From contig CM060896.1 in NCBI GenBank assembly GCA_030762935.1, forward strand, positions 13,287,001 through 13,351,000: DNA of 64,000 bases, in the 5' to 3' direction. Shown in pieces: positions 11,001 to 22,058 of this stretch. Numbering within the stretch: the first letter of the stretch is position 1; every line of letters begins with the position of its first letter. The notes beneath the pieces are model-generated. The model was not told where the DNA came from, did no database searches, and saw only the letters and a list, made by a program, of their open reading frames with translations. This DNA comes from Hymenopus coronatus (lineage: Eukaryota > Arthropoda > Insecta > Mantodea > Hymenopodidae). The position numbers were made by a program, and so were the translations under genes.

Positions 11001-14000
11001 GTGTTGTTGCTGTGTACCCACTCTGGTAAGGGTTTAACCACAGGAGTGGGGCGTGCGTGTGTCTGGAAGGCTCGTGGTGAGCCTAGGTGTTGTTGCTGTG
11101 TACCCACTCTGGTAAGGGTTTAACCACAGGAGTGGGGCGTGCGTGTGTCTGGAAGGCTCGTGGTGAGCCTAGGTGTTGTTGCTGTGTACCCACTCTGGTA
11201 AGGGTTTAACCACAGGAGTGGGGCGTGCGTGTGTCTGGAAGGCTCGTGGTGAGCCTGGGTGTTGTTGCTGTGTACCTACTCTGGTAAGGGTTTAACCACA
11301 GGAGTGAGGCGTGTGTGTGTGTGTCTGGCAGGCTCGTGGTGAGCCTAGGTGTTGTTGCTGTGTACCTACTCTGGTAAGGGTTTAACCACAGAAGTGAGGC
11401 GTGCGTGTGTGTGTGTCGGGCAGGCTCGTGGTGAGCCTGGGTGTCGTTGCTGTATGCCTACTCTGGTAAGGGTTTAACCACAGAAGTGAGGCGTGTGTGC
11501 GTGTGTGTCTGGCAGGCTCGTGGTGAGCCTAGGTGTTGTTTCTGTGTACCTACTCTGGTAAGGGTTTAACCACAGAAGTGAGGCGTGCGTGTGTGTCTGG
11601 TAGGCTCGTGGTGAGCCTGGGTGTTGTTGCTGTATGCCTACTCTGGTAAGGGTTTAACCACAGAAGTGAGGCGTGTGTGCGTGTGTGTCTGGCAGGCTCG
11701 TGGTGAGCCTAGGTGTTGTTGCTGTATGCCTACTCTGGTAAGGGTTTAACCACAGGAGTGAGGCGTGCGTGTGTGTGTGTCGGGCAGGCTCGTGGTGAGC
11801 CTGGGTGTTGTTGCTGTATGCCTACTCTGGTAAGGGTTTAACCACAGGAGTGAGGCGTGTGTGTGTGTGTCTGGCAGGCTCGTGGTGAGCCTGGGTGTTG
11901 TTGCTGTGTACCTACTCTGGTAAGGGTTTAACCACAGAAGTGAGGCGTGCGTGTGTCTGGCAGGCTCGTGTGAGCCTAGGTGTTGTTGCTGTGTACCTAC
12001 TCTGGTAAGGGTTTAACCACAGGAGTGAGGCGTGTGTGCGTGTGTGTCTGGCAGGCTCGTGGTGAGCCTAGGTGTTGTTGCTGTGTACCCACTCTGGTAA
12101 GGGTTTAACCACAGGAGTGAGGCGTGCGTGTGTCTGGCAGGCTCGTGGTGAGCCTGGGTGTTGTTGCTGTATGCCTACTCTGGTAAGGGTTTAACCACAG
12201 GAGTGAGGCGTGCGTGTGTGTGTGTCTGGCAGGCTCGTGGTGAGCCTGGGTGTTGTTGCTGTATGCCTACTCTGGTAAGGGTTTAACCACAGGAGTGAGG
12301 CGTGTGTGTGTGTGTGTGTCTGGCAGGCTCGTGGTGAGCCTAGGTGTTGTTGCTGTGTACCTACTCTGGTAAGGGTTTAACCACAGAAGTGAGGCGTGCG
12401 TGCGTGTCTGGCAGGCTCGTGTGAGCCTGGGTGTTGTTGCTGTATGCCTACTCTGGTAAGGGTTTAACCACAGAAGTGAGGCGTGTGTGCGTGTGTGTCT
12501 GGCAGGCTCGTGGTGAGCCTAGGTGTTGTTTCTGTGTACCTACTCTGGTAAGGGTTTAACCACAGGAGTGAGGCGTGTGTGTGTGTGTGTCTGGCAGGCT
12601 CGTGGTGAGCCTGGGTGTTGTTGCTGTGTACCTACTCTGGTAAGGGTTTAACCACAGAAGTGAGGCGTGCGTGCGTGTCGGGCAGGCTCGTGTGAGCCTA
12701 GGTGTTGTTGCTGTGTACCTACTCTGGTAAGGGTTTAACCACAAGAGTGAGGCGTGTGTGTGTGTCGGGCAGGCTCGTGGTGAGCCTAGGTGTTGTTGCT
12801 CTGTACCTACTCTGGTAAGGGTTTAACCACAGAAGTGAGGCGTGCGTGCGTGTCGGGCAGGCTCGTGGTGAGCCTAGGTGTTGTTGCTGTGTACCTACTC
12901 TGGTAAGGGTTTAACCACAGGAGTGAGGCGTGTGTGTGTGTGTGTGTGTCGGGCAGGCTCGTGGTGAGCCTAGGTGTTGTTGCTGTGTACCTACTCTGGT
13001 AAGGGTTTAACCACAGAAGTGAGGCGTGTGTGCGTGTGTGTCTGGCAGGCTCGTGGTGAGCCTAGGTGTTGTTGCTGTGTACCTACTCTGGTAAGGGTTT
13101 AACCACAGAAGTGAGGCGTGCGTGCGTGTCGGGCAGGCTCGTGGTGAGCCTAGGTGTTGTTGCTGTGTACCTACTCTGGTAAGGGTTTAACCACAGAAGT
13201 GAGGCGTGTGTGCGTGTGTGTCTGGCAGGCTCGTGGTGAGCCTGGGTGTTGTTGCTGTATGCCTACTCTGGTAAGGGTTTAACCACAGGAGTGAGGCGTG
13301 TGTGCGTGTGTGTCTGGCAGGCTCGTGGTGAGTCTGGGTGTTGTTGCTGTATGCCTACTCTGGTAAGGGTTTAACCACAGAAGTGAGGCGTGTGTGTGTG
13401 TGTGTCTGGCAGGCTCGTGGTGAGCCTGGGTGTTGTTGCTGTATGCCTACTCTGGTAAGGGTTTAACCACAGAAGTGAGGCGTGCGTGCGTGTCGGGCAG
13501 GCTCGTGGTGAGCCTGGGTGTTGTTGCTGTATGCCTACTCTGGTAAGGGTTTAACCACAGAAGTGAGGCGTGCGTGCGTGTCTGGCAGGCTCGTGTGAGC
13601 CTGGGTGTTGTTGCTGTATGCCTACTCTGGTAAGGGTTTAACCACAGAAGTGAGGCGTGCGTGCGTGTCGGGCAGGCTCGTGGTGAGCCTGGGTGTTGTT
13701 GCTGTATGCCTACTCTGGTAAGGGTTTAACCACAGAAGTGAGGCGTGTGTGCGTGTGTGTCTGGCAGGCTCGTGTGAGCCTAGGTGTTGTTGCTGTATGC
13801 CTACTCTGGTAAGGGTTTAACCACAGGAGTGAGGCGTGTGCGTATGTGTCTGGCAGGCTCGTGGTGAGCCTGGGTGTTGTTGCTGTATGCCTACTCTGGT
13901 AAGGGTTTAACCACAGAAGTGAGGCGTGCGTGTGTCTGGCAGGCTCGTGGTGAGCCTGGGTGTTGTTGCTGTATGCCTACTCTGGTAAGGGTTTAACCAC

Positions 14001-16521
14001 AGAAGTGAGGCGTGTGTGCGTGTGTGTCTGGCAGGCTCGTGGTGAGCCTGGGTGTTGTTGCTGTGTACCTACTCTGGTAAGGGTTTAACCACAGAAGTGA
14101 GGCGTGTGTGCGTGTGTGTCTGGCAGGCTCGTGGTGAGCCTAGGTGTTGTTGCTGTGTACCCACTCTGGTAAGGGTTTAACCAGAGAAGTGAGGCGTGCG
14201 TGTGTCTGGCAGGCTCGTGTGAGCCTAGGTGTTGTTGCTGTGTACCCACTCTGGTAAGGGTTTAACCACAGGAGTGGGGCGTGTGTGTGTGTGTGTCTGG
14301 CAGGCTCGTGGTGAGCCTAGGTGTTGTTGCTGTGTACCTACTCTGGTAAGGGTTTAACCACAGAAGTGAGGCGTGCGTGCGTGTCTGGCAGGCTCGTGGT
14401 GAGCCTGGGTGTTGTTGCTGTGTACCTACTCTGGTAAGGGTTTAACCACAGAAGTGAGGCGTGTGTGCGTGTGTGTCTGGCAGGCTCGTGGTGAGCCTAG
14501 GTGTTGTTGCTGTGTACCTACTCTGGTAAGGGTTTAACCACAGAAGTGAGGCGTGTGTGCGTGTGTGTCTGGCAGGCTCGTGGTGAGCCTAGGTGTTGTT
14601 GCTGTGTACCCACTCTGGTAAGGGTTTAACCACAGGAGTGAGGCGTGTGTGCGTGTGTGTCTGGCAGGCTCGTGGTGAGCCTAGGTGTTGTTGCTGTGTA
14701 CCCACTCTGGTAAGGGTTTAACCACAGGAGTGAGGCGTGTGTGTGTGTGTGTCTGGCAGGCTCGTGGTGAGCCTGGGTGTTGTTGCTGTGTACCTACTCT
14801 GGTAAGGGTTTAACCACAGAAGTGAGGCGTGTGTGTGTGTCTGGCAGGCTCGTGGTGAGCCTAGGTGTTGTTGCTGTATGCCTACTCTGGTAAGGGTTTA
14901 ACCACAGAAGTGAGGCGTGTGTGTGTCTGGCAGGCTCGTGGTGAGCCTAGGTGTTGTTGCTGTATGCCTACTCTGGTAAGGGTTTAACCACAGAAGTGAG
15001 GCGTGTGTGCGTGTGTGTCTGGCAGGCTCGTGGTGAGCCTAGGTGTTGTTGCTGTGTACCTACTCTGGTAAGGGTTTAACCACAGAAGTGAGGCGTGTGT
15101 GTGTGTGTGTCTGGCAGGCTCGTGGTGAGCCTAGGTGTTGTTGCTGTATGCCTACTCTGGTAAGGGTTTAACCACAGAAGTGAGGCGTGTGTGTGTGTCT
15201 GGCAGGCTCGTGGTGAGCCTGGGTGTTGTTGCTGTATGCCTACTCTGGTAAGGGTTTAACCACAGGAGTGAGGCGTGTGTGTGTGTGTGTCTGGCAGGCT
15301 CGTGGTGAGCCTGGGTGTTGTTGCTGTGTACCTACTCTGGTAAGGGTTTAACCACAGAAGTGAGGCGTGTGTGTGTGTCTGGCAGGCTCGTGGTGAGCCT
15401 AGGTGTTGTTGCTGTATGCCTACTCTGGTAAGGGTTTAACCACAGAAGTGAGGCGTGTGTGTGTCTGGCAGGCTCGTGGTGAGCCTAGGTGTTGTTGCTG
15501 TATGCCTACTCTGGTAAGGGTTTAACCACAGAAGTGAGGCGTGTGTGCGTGTGTGTCTGGCAGGCTCGTGGTGAGCCTAGGTGTTGTTGCTGTGTACCTA
15601 CTCTGGTAAGGGTTTAACCACAGAAGTGAGGCGTGTGTGTGTGTGTGTCTGGCAGGCTCGTGGTGAGCCTAGGTGTTGTTGCTGTATGCCTACTCTGGTA
15701 AGGGTTTAACCACAGGAGTGAGGCGTGTGTGTGTGTGTCTGGCAGGCTCGTGGTGAGCCTAGGTGTTGTTGCTGTATGCCTACTCTGGTAAGGGTTTAAC
15801 CACAGAAGTGAGGCGTGTGTGCGTGTGTGTCTGGCAGGCTCGTGGTGAGCCTAGGTGTTGTTGCTGTATGCCTACTCTGGTAAGGGTTTAACCACAGAAG
15901 TGAGGCGTGTGTGTGTGTGTGTCTGGCAGGCTCGTGGTGAGCCTGGGTGTTGTTGCTGTATGCCTACTCTGGTAAGGGTTTAACCACAGGAGTGAGGCGT
16001 GCGTGTGTGTGTCTGGCAGGCTCGTGGTGAGCCTAGGTGTTGTTGCTGTATGCCTACTCTGGTAAGGGTTTAACCACAGGAGTGAGGCGTGTGCGTGTGT
16101 GTCTGGCAGGCTCGTGGTGAGCCTGGGTGTTGTTGCTGTGTACCTACTCTGGTAAGGGTTTAACCACAGAAGTGAGGCGTGCGTGCGTGTCGGGCAGGCT
16201 CGTGTGAGCCTAGGTGTTGTTGCTGTGTACCTACTCTGGTAAGGGTTTAACCACAGGAGTGAGGCGTGCGTGTGTCTGGCAGGCTCGTGGTGAGCCTGGG
16301 TGTTGTTGCTGTATGCCTACTCTGGTAAGGGTTTAACCACAAGAGTGAGGCGTGCGTGTGTGTCTGGCAGGCTCGTGTGAGCCTAGGTGTTGTTGCTGTG
16401 TACCTACTCTGGTAAGGGTTTAACCACAGGAGTGAGGCGTGCGTGTGTCTGGCAGGCTCGTGGTGAGCCTGGGTGTTGTTGCTGTATGCCTACTCTGGTA
16501 AGGGTTTAACCACAGGAGTGA
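8100..16521 (+). repeat. Minisatellite array, 94 units of about 90 bp
   Basis: This is a tandem array in which every unit contains ggtaagggtttaacc. I counted 94 occurrences between about 8154 and 16498, a mean spacing of about 90 bases. A unit reads roughly: 'ggcaggctcgtggtgagcct', 'gggtgttgttgctgt', one of three variants (gtacctac, gtacccac or atgcctac), 'tctggtaagggtttaaccac', 'agaagtgaggcgtg', then a variable TG/CG tract ending in 'tgtctggcagg' or 'tgtcgggcagg'. Length variation comes mostly from that tract, with about 83 to 96 bases per unit. Frames through it are broken, and nothing suggests coding. Block duplications are visible (for example 14705-15180 and 15243-15720). Confidence 0.97.
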
Positions 16522-16639
16522 TGCGAAGGTTGAGGTTATATTTTTGAGGTTTCGAGTGTTGGTGTTAGGGAGATAGCGCTTGATAGGCTTCTCGAGCGGT
16601 TGCAATTTCAGGAGCAGCATCCTTTCCTAAGCTCCGCTG
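16522..16639. other. Junction between minisatellite and LINE tail
   Basis: The last array unit breaks off at 'ggagtgatgcgaagg' and gives way to single-copy sequence. A minus-strand frame runs from here into the array but has no recognisable domain. Confidence 0.4.
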
Positions 16640-17290
16640 GTGTTTAATTTTAAAACTATTTATGTTAGTTTTGATAGACCACTCCCAATGGGAGTGGGGG
16701 AGTACTTAGTTCAGCTATTTTACTGTTGGCTGGTTTGAAGCCGTTGTTACCGGGGGTGCCCGCAAGCCATGCGGGGAACCCGATACCGCCTCTTTCGGCA
16801 TTCAGTGGGCAAGTACTCCCCCAGCTATCTGACAAGCGCGTTCTCATGTTCGCCCAATCTGGCCTAGAATTTCTGAGCCCGGCGCCTAATGACATCTTCC
16901 ACATATGAGAGGGCCGAAGCTTCATGTAGTAGCCTCAAAGGGAAATGTCGACATACAGAATGTATGGACCGAACTCTGTACCCGCTGTAACCAGAGAAGC
17001 CAGGAGCTTGCTGCCATGCGACACACTTCGCAGGCATAGAGCATCAGGGGGACTACAAGCGCCTTGAAAATACGTAACTTTAAGTGAACCGGCATTTGGG
17101 AGGCCAGTACAGGGTAAAGGGAGTCCACCGCCCCCTTCGCTCTGTCCGACGTTCCCCGCACATGTTCACGAAGGGTTAGGCCCTCATCAAGAGCGACGCC
17201 CAGGCATTTGATGGAATTTCCGCACTCTATCCCCTAGCCCTGATAGGAAAAGTTGGGTATCTGGGCTATGGAGAGGCTATTTATTCTCAT
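16640..17290 (-). pseudogene. LINE-J fragment: Jockey-type reverse transcriptase C-terminus
   Basis: This is a decayed 3' part of a non-LTR retrotransposon on the minus strand. The frame from about 17200 reads SIKCLGVALDEGLT, then LREHV, then DSLYPVLASQMPVHLKLRIF, PLMLYACEVCRMAAS and LWLQRVQ. This is the usual order at the end of Jockey-like RT domains (cLGV.LD..Lt, then LR....Y, then YACE.wgmA, then LQrvQ). The frame is lost near 16930. In another frame the sequence continues with 'RLLHEAS', 'IRRR' and 'RMACGHPR' before a stop near 16735, exactly as in the fragment at 46785-47530, so both belong to one family. The N-terminus, endonuclease and first ORF are missing. It abuts the minisatellite, with its 3' end towards it. 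Confidence 0.82.
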
Positions 17291-17307
17291 CATTTAGGAA
17301 GTGGGGG

Positions 17308-17350
17308 GAGGGGTAATAGGTACTACAGCCCGGACAACACAGTTTTTAAA
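17308..17350 (+). repeat. Outward-facing end related to 7970-8015
   Basis: The segment 'ggtactacagcccggacaac' plus 'acagtttttaaatatga' matches the reverse complement of the left flank of the array, with about five differences over roughly 33 bases. It may be the end of an element that contains or captured the minisatellite. Confidence 0.55.
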
Positions 17351-17702
17351 TATGACACCGGTCGTGAAAAGAGCCTAAGATATTCTATGCAAATTATAAT
17401 TTGTTCTTTTGTATCAAATAATTAAACTGTTTTCACTTATTTAAGTATTTCATTATTTGGGGTAGGTGACAGAAATAAATATACAAAATTTGAGTCTTCT
17501 TTTTTACAAAACCTCGAATTTAAGTGTGCTACTTTGTCCCTTATATATTTTATTTATTTACTGAATTTCCAAAATGTTAGTCCTATTTTACAATTGTAAA
17601 TTAGGACTTTGGTTGTAAACAATATGTACTTTTCTATAATAACAGTTAATATTAAGTATAAATGCCACGACAAATAATCAACATTAATTTAATTAAACAG
17701 AT
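17351..17702. other. No gene seen
   Basis: Very AT-rich sequence without a convincing ORF or known repeat. Confidence 0.5.
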
Positions 17703-18593
17703 AATAAACATCTGATGTGTTCCACTCATATGACTTTCTCTACATCTTTTTAAGAAATTATTGTTGAAAAGCTTAAACTTCTATCTACTTCATTCTAATC
17801 GAAATAAATATTAGCAGATATGCTTTCTTGTAAGTAGAAACGAAATAAGGGAATACACTAGGCTAAAACGACATTAAAATTTGGTTGCCATGTGTGATGA
17901 AATCCGATTCTATGCATTGTCTGAAGTTCACAAATTCCCATATGGGAAAAGTTTTAAGTATTCTAAAACTGAAACAAATAACAAGCAATGTCTCAAAAAT
18001 AGACAGTTCTACAAAAATAATTTATATGAGCATAATATGTGTGTTTTAACGAGATCTACATTTTTTGTGTAGTAAGTTTTTGTCTATCTCTTATGGTTTA
18101 CTAGTTACGCAAAATGCAGCAAAATTCATTCAGAATAAAGAGGTATTCAGAGGCTATCCCAGAAAATTCAAGACATATTTTATTTTCCGTGCAAATATCC
18201 TTAATATACGGTATTTTAATCAAAATCTTTAGAGCCATTTTAAGAAGATCTTAAGTTTTCGAAAATTGTTCCATGTAAAGTGTAGTTTGGGGTGGGAGGA
18301 TTTTCCTTAAAACCTTCGTGTCGCATCCTTGGAAGATTCTAAACTTATGTACCAAGTTTTATGTTTTACCGATTTTTCCTTTTTGAGTTAACGTGTTCAC
18401 GGGCGCGCGCGCGCGCATTCACTCACACGCACGCACACACACACATGGACCTTTCTCCAAAAGTTCTATTTTTTGATACAAAGGACCCTGAAACGTGTAT
18501 ATCCGATGAAATCTCGGTATCAAATTTTTGGGTGCAATACAATACCTTATTTATACTCTATGTACATAGTACGTGCAGAGAAAGTAAAAATAG
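17703..18593 (-). repeat. H1 copy, full length
   Basis: It begins 'catctgatgtgttccactca' and ends 'catagtacgtgcagagaaag'. The internal tract is a mix of (GC)n and CA repeats at 18401-18446. Confidence 0.92.
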
Positions 18594-18699
18594 GAACACA
18601 TTCATTGGAAATATAAAATAGTTATTTACATAACTGTATTAAGTAATTTAAACATATTGGGAAATGTAGGTAATTATTTATAGTAAATTATTTATATAT

Positions 18700-18776
<77 letters not shown>

Positions 18777-19105
18777 ACAAATATTTGAAATTCTGAGTAG
18801 CAACACTGTTTTCTAGCAATTTGGTGTAATGATGGAGTTAAAATGTATTAGAGAAGTCTTAAGTGCATTAATAACGTGAGCCATTTCCTTTCGTATAATG
18901 CACAGTCAAAGTGTAGTGAAAAGGCACATGTGATATATAAAATACGATGTTTTCACAGACTTTTCCTACATTTATACTACAAATCATTCTTATGTCTACT
19001 TCCTTTTCATCTTGACGAACCTTTACCTTTCGTGTTGGCTTTGAAATTCCATCCTATAGGTCTGATAACGAGAAAAAACCAACAGCCACTTACCACTTGA
19101 AAAAA
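18594..19105. repeat. Single-copy stretch with (TA)n microsatellite at 18694-18772
   Basis: A CA tract passes into about 60 bases of alternating TA. The rest holds a 74-codon open frame (18876-19100) with no recognisable domain. Confidence 0.7.
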
Positions 19106-19532
19106 TAAAACATCTGAAAATACAAACCAATAATAAAACAATATCAATGGTTAATGCCACAAAAATGGTTGATATACATTTTGTGCTTTAACGAAATCTG
19201 CATCCTTTCGTGAATACATATTTCGTTTAGTGATGTAAAGCTATGAGAAATTTTCTTCAATCTTCCTGTCGCATCCTTGGACAATGTTGAACATAAGCAA
19301 TAATTTTGGTTTTAATTGAATATTCGTTTTCAGATACACTATTTTCATATGCACACACAAACATAAACAGATACAAACTTTAACACACAAAATCAAGTGC
19401 CCGCGCGAAACATTTTCTAAAAATGCTTTGTTTGGATTTAGAGGACCATAAAGCAGTATTTAGGTTAAATGTCGGTATCGAATTTTTGGGTGGAACACAC
19501 CATCTGCATAGTACAAGTAGAGAAAGTTATAG
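19106..19532 (-). repeat. H1 copy, old and internally deleted
   Basis: Diagnostic blocks survive in order on the minus strand: 'aaaccaataataaaacaat', 'cctgtcgcatccttgga', 'ggtatcgaatttttgggtgg' and 'tagtacaagtagagaaag'. The large middle section is missing. Confidence 0.75.
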
Positions 19533-19591
19533 ATAAAAGAATACTGAATGTATGGCCCATGTAGTAGAAGATGAACCCGTCTACTTGCTTC

Positions 19592-20396
19592 TACGAGGAC
19601 GGATCGAAAAGTAACGCACAATAATATTTTTATGTCTGCAGCTGGAATGTTGCAATTTCACACAAATATAGTTTAAAGTTTTCATGTTCAGCTCTAGCGA
19701 GGGAAGCGTGAACTATGCAACAAAGACGGCGCGCATGCTACTGTCCTTCACGTATGAAGAGCAGAGAAGTGTGCTTCGATATTTTTGGACCAAAGGGGAT
19801 AAACCGAGGGAAATTCACAAGGACATGCGTAGCGTGTATGGGGATGATTCTATGAACCGTAGCAATGTCTCCAGGCGGTGTGGATTCTTCCAAGAGAGCT
19901 TGTGAACCTTAGTGATTCGCCACGCTCCGGGAGGCCGGTAACAGCTGCAACCCCGCAGAATGTCAGAGGCATTGAGGCAACAATATTGAACGACCGGCGT
20001 GTGCAACTGCGAACCTTATCGCAACAGTTAAACATCTCCGATGGTGCAGTGTACGATATTATTCACGATACGTTGAAATTTCGTCAAGTTAGTGCTCGGT
20101 GGGTGCCTAAGAACCTGACAACCAAAAAGGCAAGCGAATGATGACAAACTTGGATTACTTACACCGCAGAAGGGCATGACTTTCTGAAAGGAATCATCGC
20201 TGACTAGGAGTCGTGGGCACGCCCGAAACAAAGCCGAATTCATCTGTTTGGTGTTTTCCTGGCTGGCTAACGCTTTGCGACAGATGCAGGAAAACGGACT
20301 GGTTGAAACTGATATCACGATGGGACAAATGTGTTGAGAAAGTTTGTGACTGTCGAAATGTAGGTAAAAGGTGTTACTTTTCGATCCGCCCTCGTA
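19592..20396 (+). mobile_element. Mariner family A, internally deleted copy
   Basis: This Tc1/mariner transposon is delimited by TA at both ends (19592-19593 and 20395-20396). Its terminal inverted repeats of 24 bases are TACGAGGACGGATCGAAAAG plus TAAC, and the right end matches except for one base. Its 805-bp length is below the usual 1.3 kb. The transposase starts near 19684 and keeps the helix-turn-helix half: 'EEQRSVLRYFWTKGDKPREI', then after a frameshift near 19890 'RSGRPVTAATPQNVR' and 'QLRTLSQQLNISDGAVYDII'. The catalytic DD34D half is almost entirely deleted, and several stops follow 'PKNLTTKKASE'. It is not autonomous. The copy at 30248-31457 belongs to the same family. Confidence 0.93.
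19684..20141 (+). pseudogene. Mariner A transposase remnant (N-terminal half)
   Basis: Two overlapping frames (19684-19905 and 19878-20141) together give the DNA-binding half of a mariner transposase. A first helix-turn-helix lies around 'KGDKPREIHKDMRSVYG'. A conserved linker 'DSPRSGRPVTAATPQN' and a second helix-turn-helix around 'LSQQLNISDGAVYDIIHD' follow. The frames join near 19890-19905, so at least one frameshift is needed. The WVPKNLT motif that normally precedes the catalytic domain ends the open region. No DDE catalytic residues remain. Confidence 0.9.
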
Positions 20397-21334
20397 CATT
20401 TATCAATTGGAATGGAAATGCTGTAAGCAAGTTTTCGATATCATCAGCGAGTTTGATTGCTGGGTTGCTTGTTCCGTTATTTCAGAAATGTGAATGCAAT
20501 TGAGCCGAGTAGCACCTGAGAATAATAAATAATTCACGAAGAAATTAAAATGCATGGCGGCACTAATTTGTTTCGCTTTATAGGATTCCCCATTACATGC
20601 AATTTATCGATGTTGTATCAAGCTAGTAGCTTTGACGCTTTCCCTCCATTCTTTGTCTGTCTCTCCATGTTGTCGCTGCTGTCTCTGTTTCTGCCGAGCT
20701 AGAGTATGAAGTGCGGAGTCCAAGCTCAGTAAGGAATCTTCGAGATCACACATGTACACTTGTGTGCACAAAAGTGCTGCAATTCTAACAACTGTAAAGC
20801 ATTGCTTTTCACTTTCAGATAAACTCCTAGCCATTGAGAAAGAAACAAAAAGCAAGCAGGGACCTAACTAATCATGGAGTAATAATATAATCGTCTAATG
20901 AAGGGGTAACTTGGAAACGTCTCTATGTAATTTTTGTCAATATTCATACACAAGGAAATATTAGACCATTTACAACATTATAGAGCTAGGAGTAAAACAT
21001 TGGGTACATTAAACTGGCTAGCCAAGACACTTTACTATCTGAAGGTTGATCTATGTTAACATGAAGTAGCTGAAGAATTATTTCAGTAACAATTTCTAGA
21101 AGAGATAGTCAATACATGAGACTTTCTCCATGTGTTGAGTAGCGGCGATATTACTAGTGAAGTGCTGTTATAACTGAAGCTGTTTGTGCTACTTGTTTCT
21201 GCCTCCAGCGGAGAAACGTGCGTCAGATAAGCCAAGCTCTGGAGCTGTGGTCTGGCACAATGAAACCACCACTTAAATCAGTAAGGATAATAATTAAGTG
21301 GCTTGATGTGGTGATGCCACTTTAATCTGCTTAG
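20397..21334. other. Mostly single-copy region with one weak candidate exon
   Basis: Outside the candidate exon at 20604-20828 there is no recognisable gene. The composition is less AT-rich than most of the window, and no H1 sequence is present, so this could be genuine host sequence. Confidence 0.4.
20604..20828 (-). CDS. Candidate terminal host exon, function unknown
   Basis: A minus-strand frame ends at a stop near 20604. It reads 'SLSESEKQCFTVVRIAALLC', 'DLEDSLLSLDSALHTLARQ' and then a Q/R-rich tail ending 'ESVKATSLIQHR'. Just upstream, at about 20829-20850, the minus strand has a pyrimidine-rich stretch ending in 'caatggctag', a plausible splice acceptor. An ATG in the same frame lies inside that stretch (20853-20855). 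It matches no transposon protein I know and lies in a repeat-free interval, so it could be the last exon of a host gene. I do not recognise the family, and chance remains possible for a frame this short. Confidence 0.25.
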   Translation of the reverse strand, partial: RSLSESEKQCFTVVRIAALLCTQVYMCDLEDSLLSLDSALHTLARQKQRQQRQHGETDKEWRESVKATSLIQHR

Positions 21335-21335
21335 G

Positions 21336-21372
21336 GTGTGTTAGCTTAGTTGGCAGAGCACCAGCTTTGATA
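21336..21372 (+). repeat. Truncated tRNA-like fragment (A-box half)
   Basis: TTAGCTTAGTTGGCAGAGCA resembles a D-arm with A box of a type-I tRNA, followed by 'ccagctttga'. No B box follows, because the Helitron begins right after. It is probably a SINE head remnant. Confidence 0.5.
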
Positions 21373-21375
21373 TTC

Positions 21376-22058
21376 TCTAGCCAATATTATTCATATATAT
21401 ATTATAAATAATTCTTCTGTTCGTCTGTATGTCATTGAACTCCTTCTAAACGATTGGGCCGATTTTGGTGAACTTTTTTGTGTGTTCAAGTGGATTTGCG
21501 AATGGTTTAGATTCAAATTTCCATCCGATAGATACTGCTTTTAATTAATTTATTTATTTTTCTTCGTTGTTAATTTTTCGGATGATTTAAATTGGATCCG
21601 GCAAGCTGCGCTGCAATCGCGCTATCGAAATATTTGAAGATAGACCCGGTAGTTGGTGGTGCAGTGTATTCAGGGAAATTTCCTGCAAGCTTGTTACTTT
21701 TTCGCATATTCATTACTTGCGTCGTGGCTTACATTGAAATAAATTCCGTGATAATTGAACACATTAAATTAAAATATAATTGTGTGAAGCGATTTACACT
21801 GTAATTAAAAATTATACATTGTGTATGTTGTTAATTTTTGGATGATTTATATTCGGTTCGACAGGCAGCTTACGATCGGGGTATCGAAATATTTGAAGAT
21901 TTTTTTTTTAATTTCAGTTAGACGCGGTAGGTGTTGCTGCAATCGGATTCAAGGAAATTCGCTGTAAGTTTCACTTTTTTGCAGTTTCATTACTTTCGTC
22001 GTAGTTTAGTGTTCTTGTTACATTGAAATAGCAGGACATCGTCTATTGGGTCCGCTAG
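21376..22058 (+). mobile_element. Non-autonomous Helitron, 3' end intact
   Basis: The right end shows a terminal hairpin (GCAGGAC paired with GTCCGC, 22031-22055), then CTAG at 22055-22058 followed by T. This is the Helitron 3' signature with insertion between A/G and T. The left part 'cttctgttcgtctgtatgtc' and 'aaacgattgggccgatttt' is typical of the AT-rich body of insect Helitrons; the exact 5' TC start is uncertain (about 21376). No Rep/helicase ORF is present. A segment of about 180 bases is repeated in diverged form inside it (21567-21745 and 21826-22030, 'cgaaatatttgaagat' in both). Confidence 0.75.

Noticed and set aside
8100..16521. CRISPR-like array
   Set aside because: Units are contiguous, without unique spacers. 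The context is eukaryotic and there are no cas genes.
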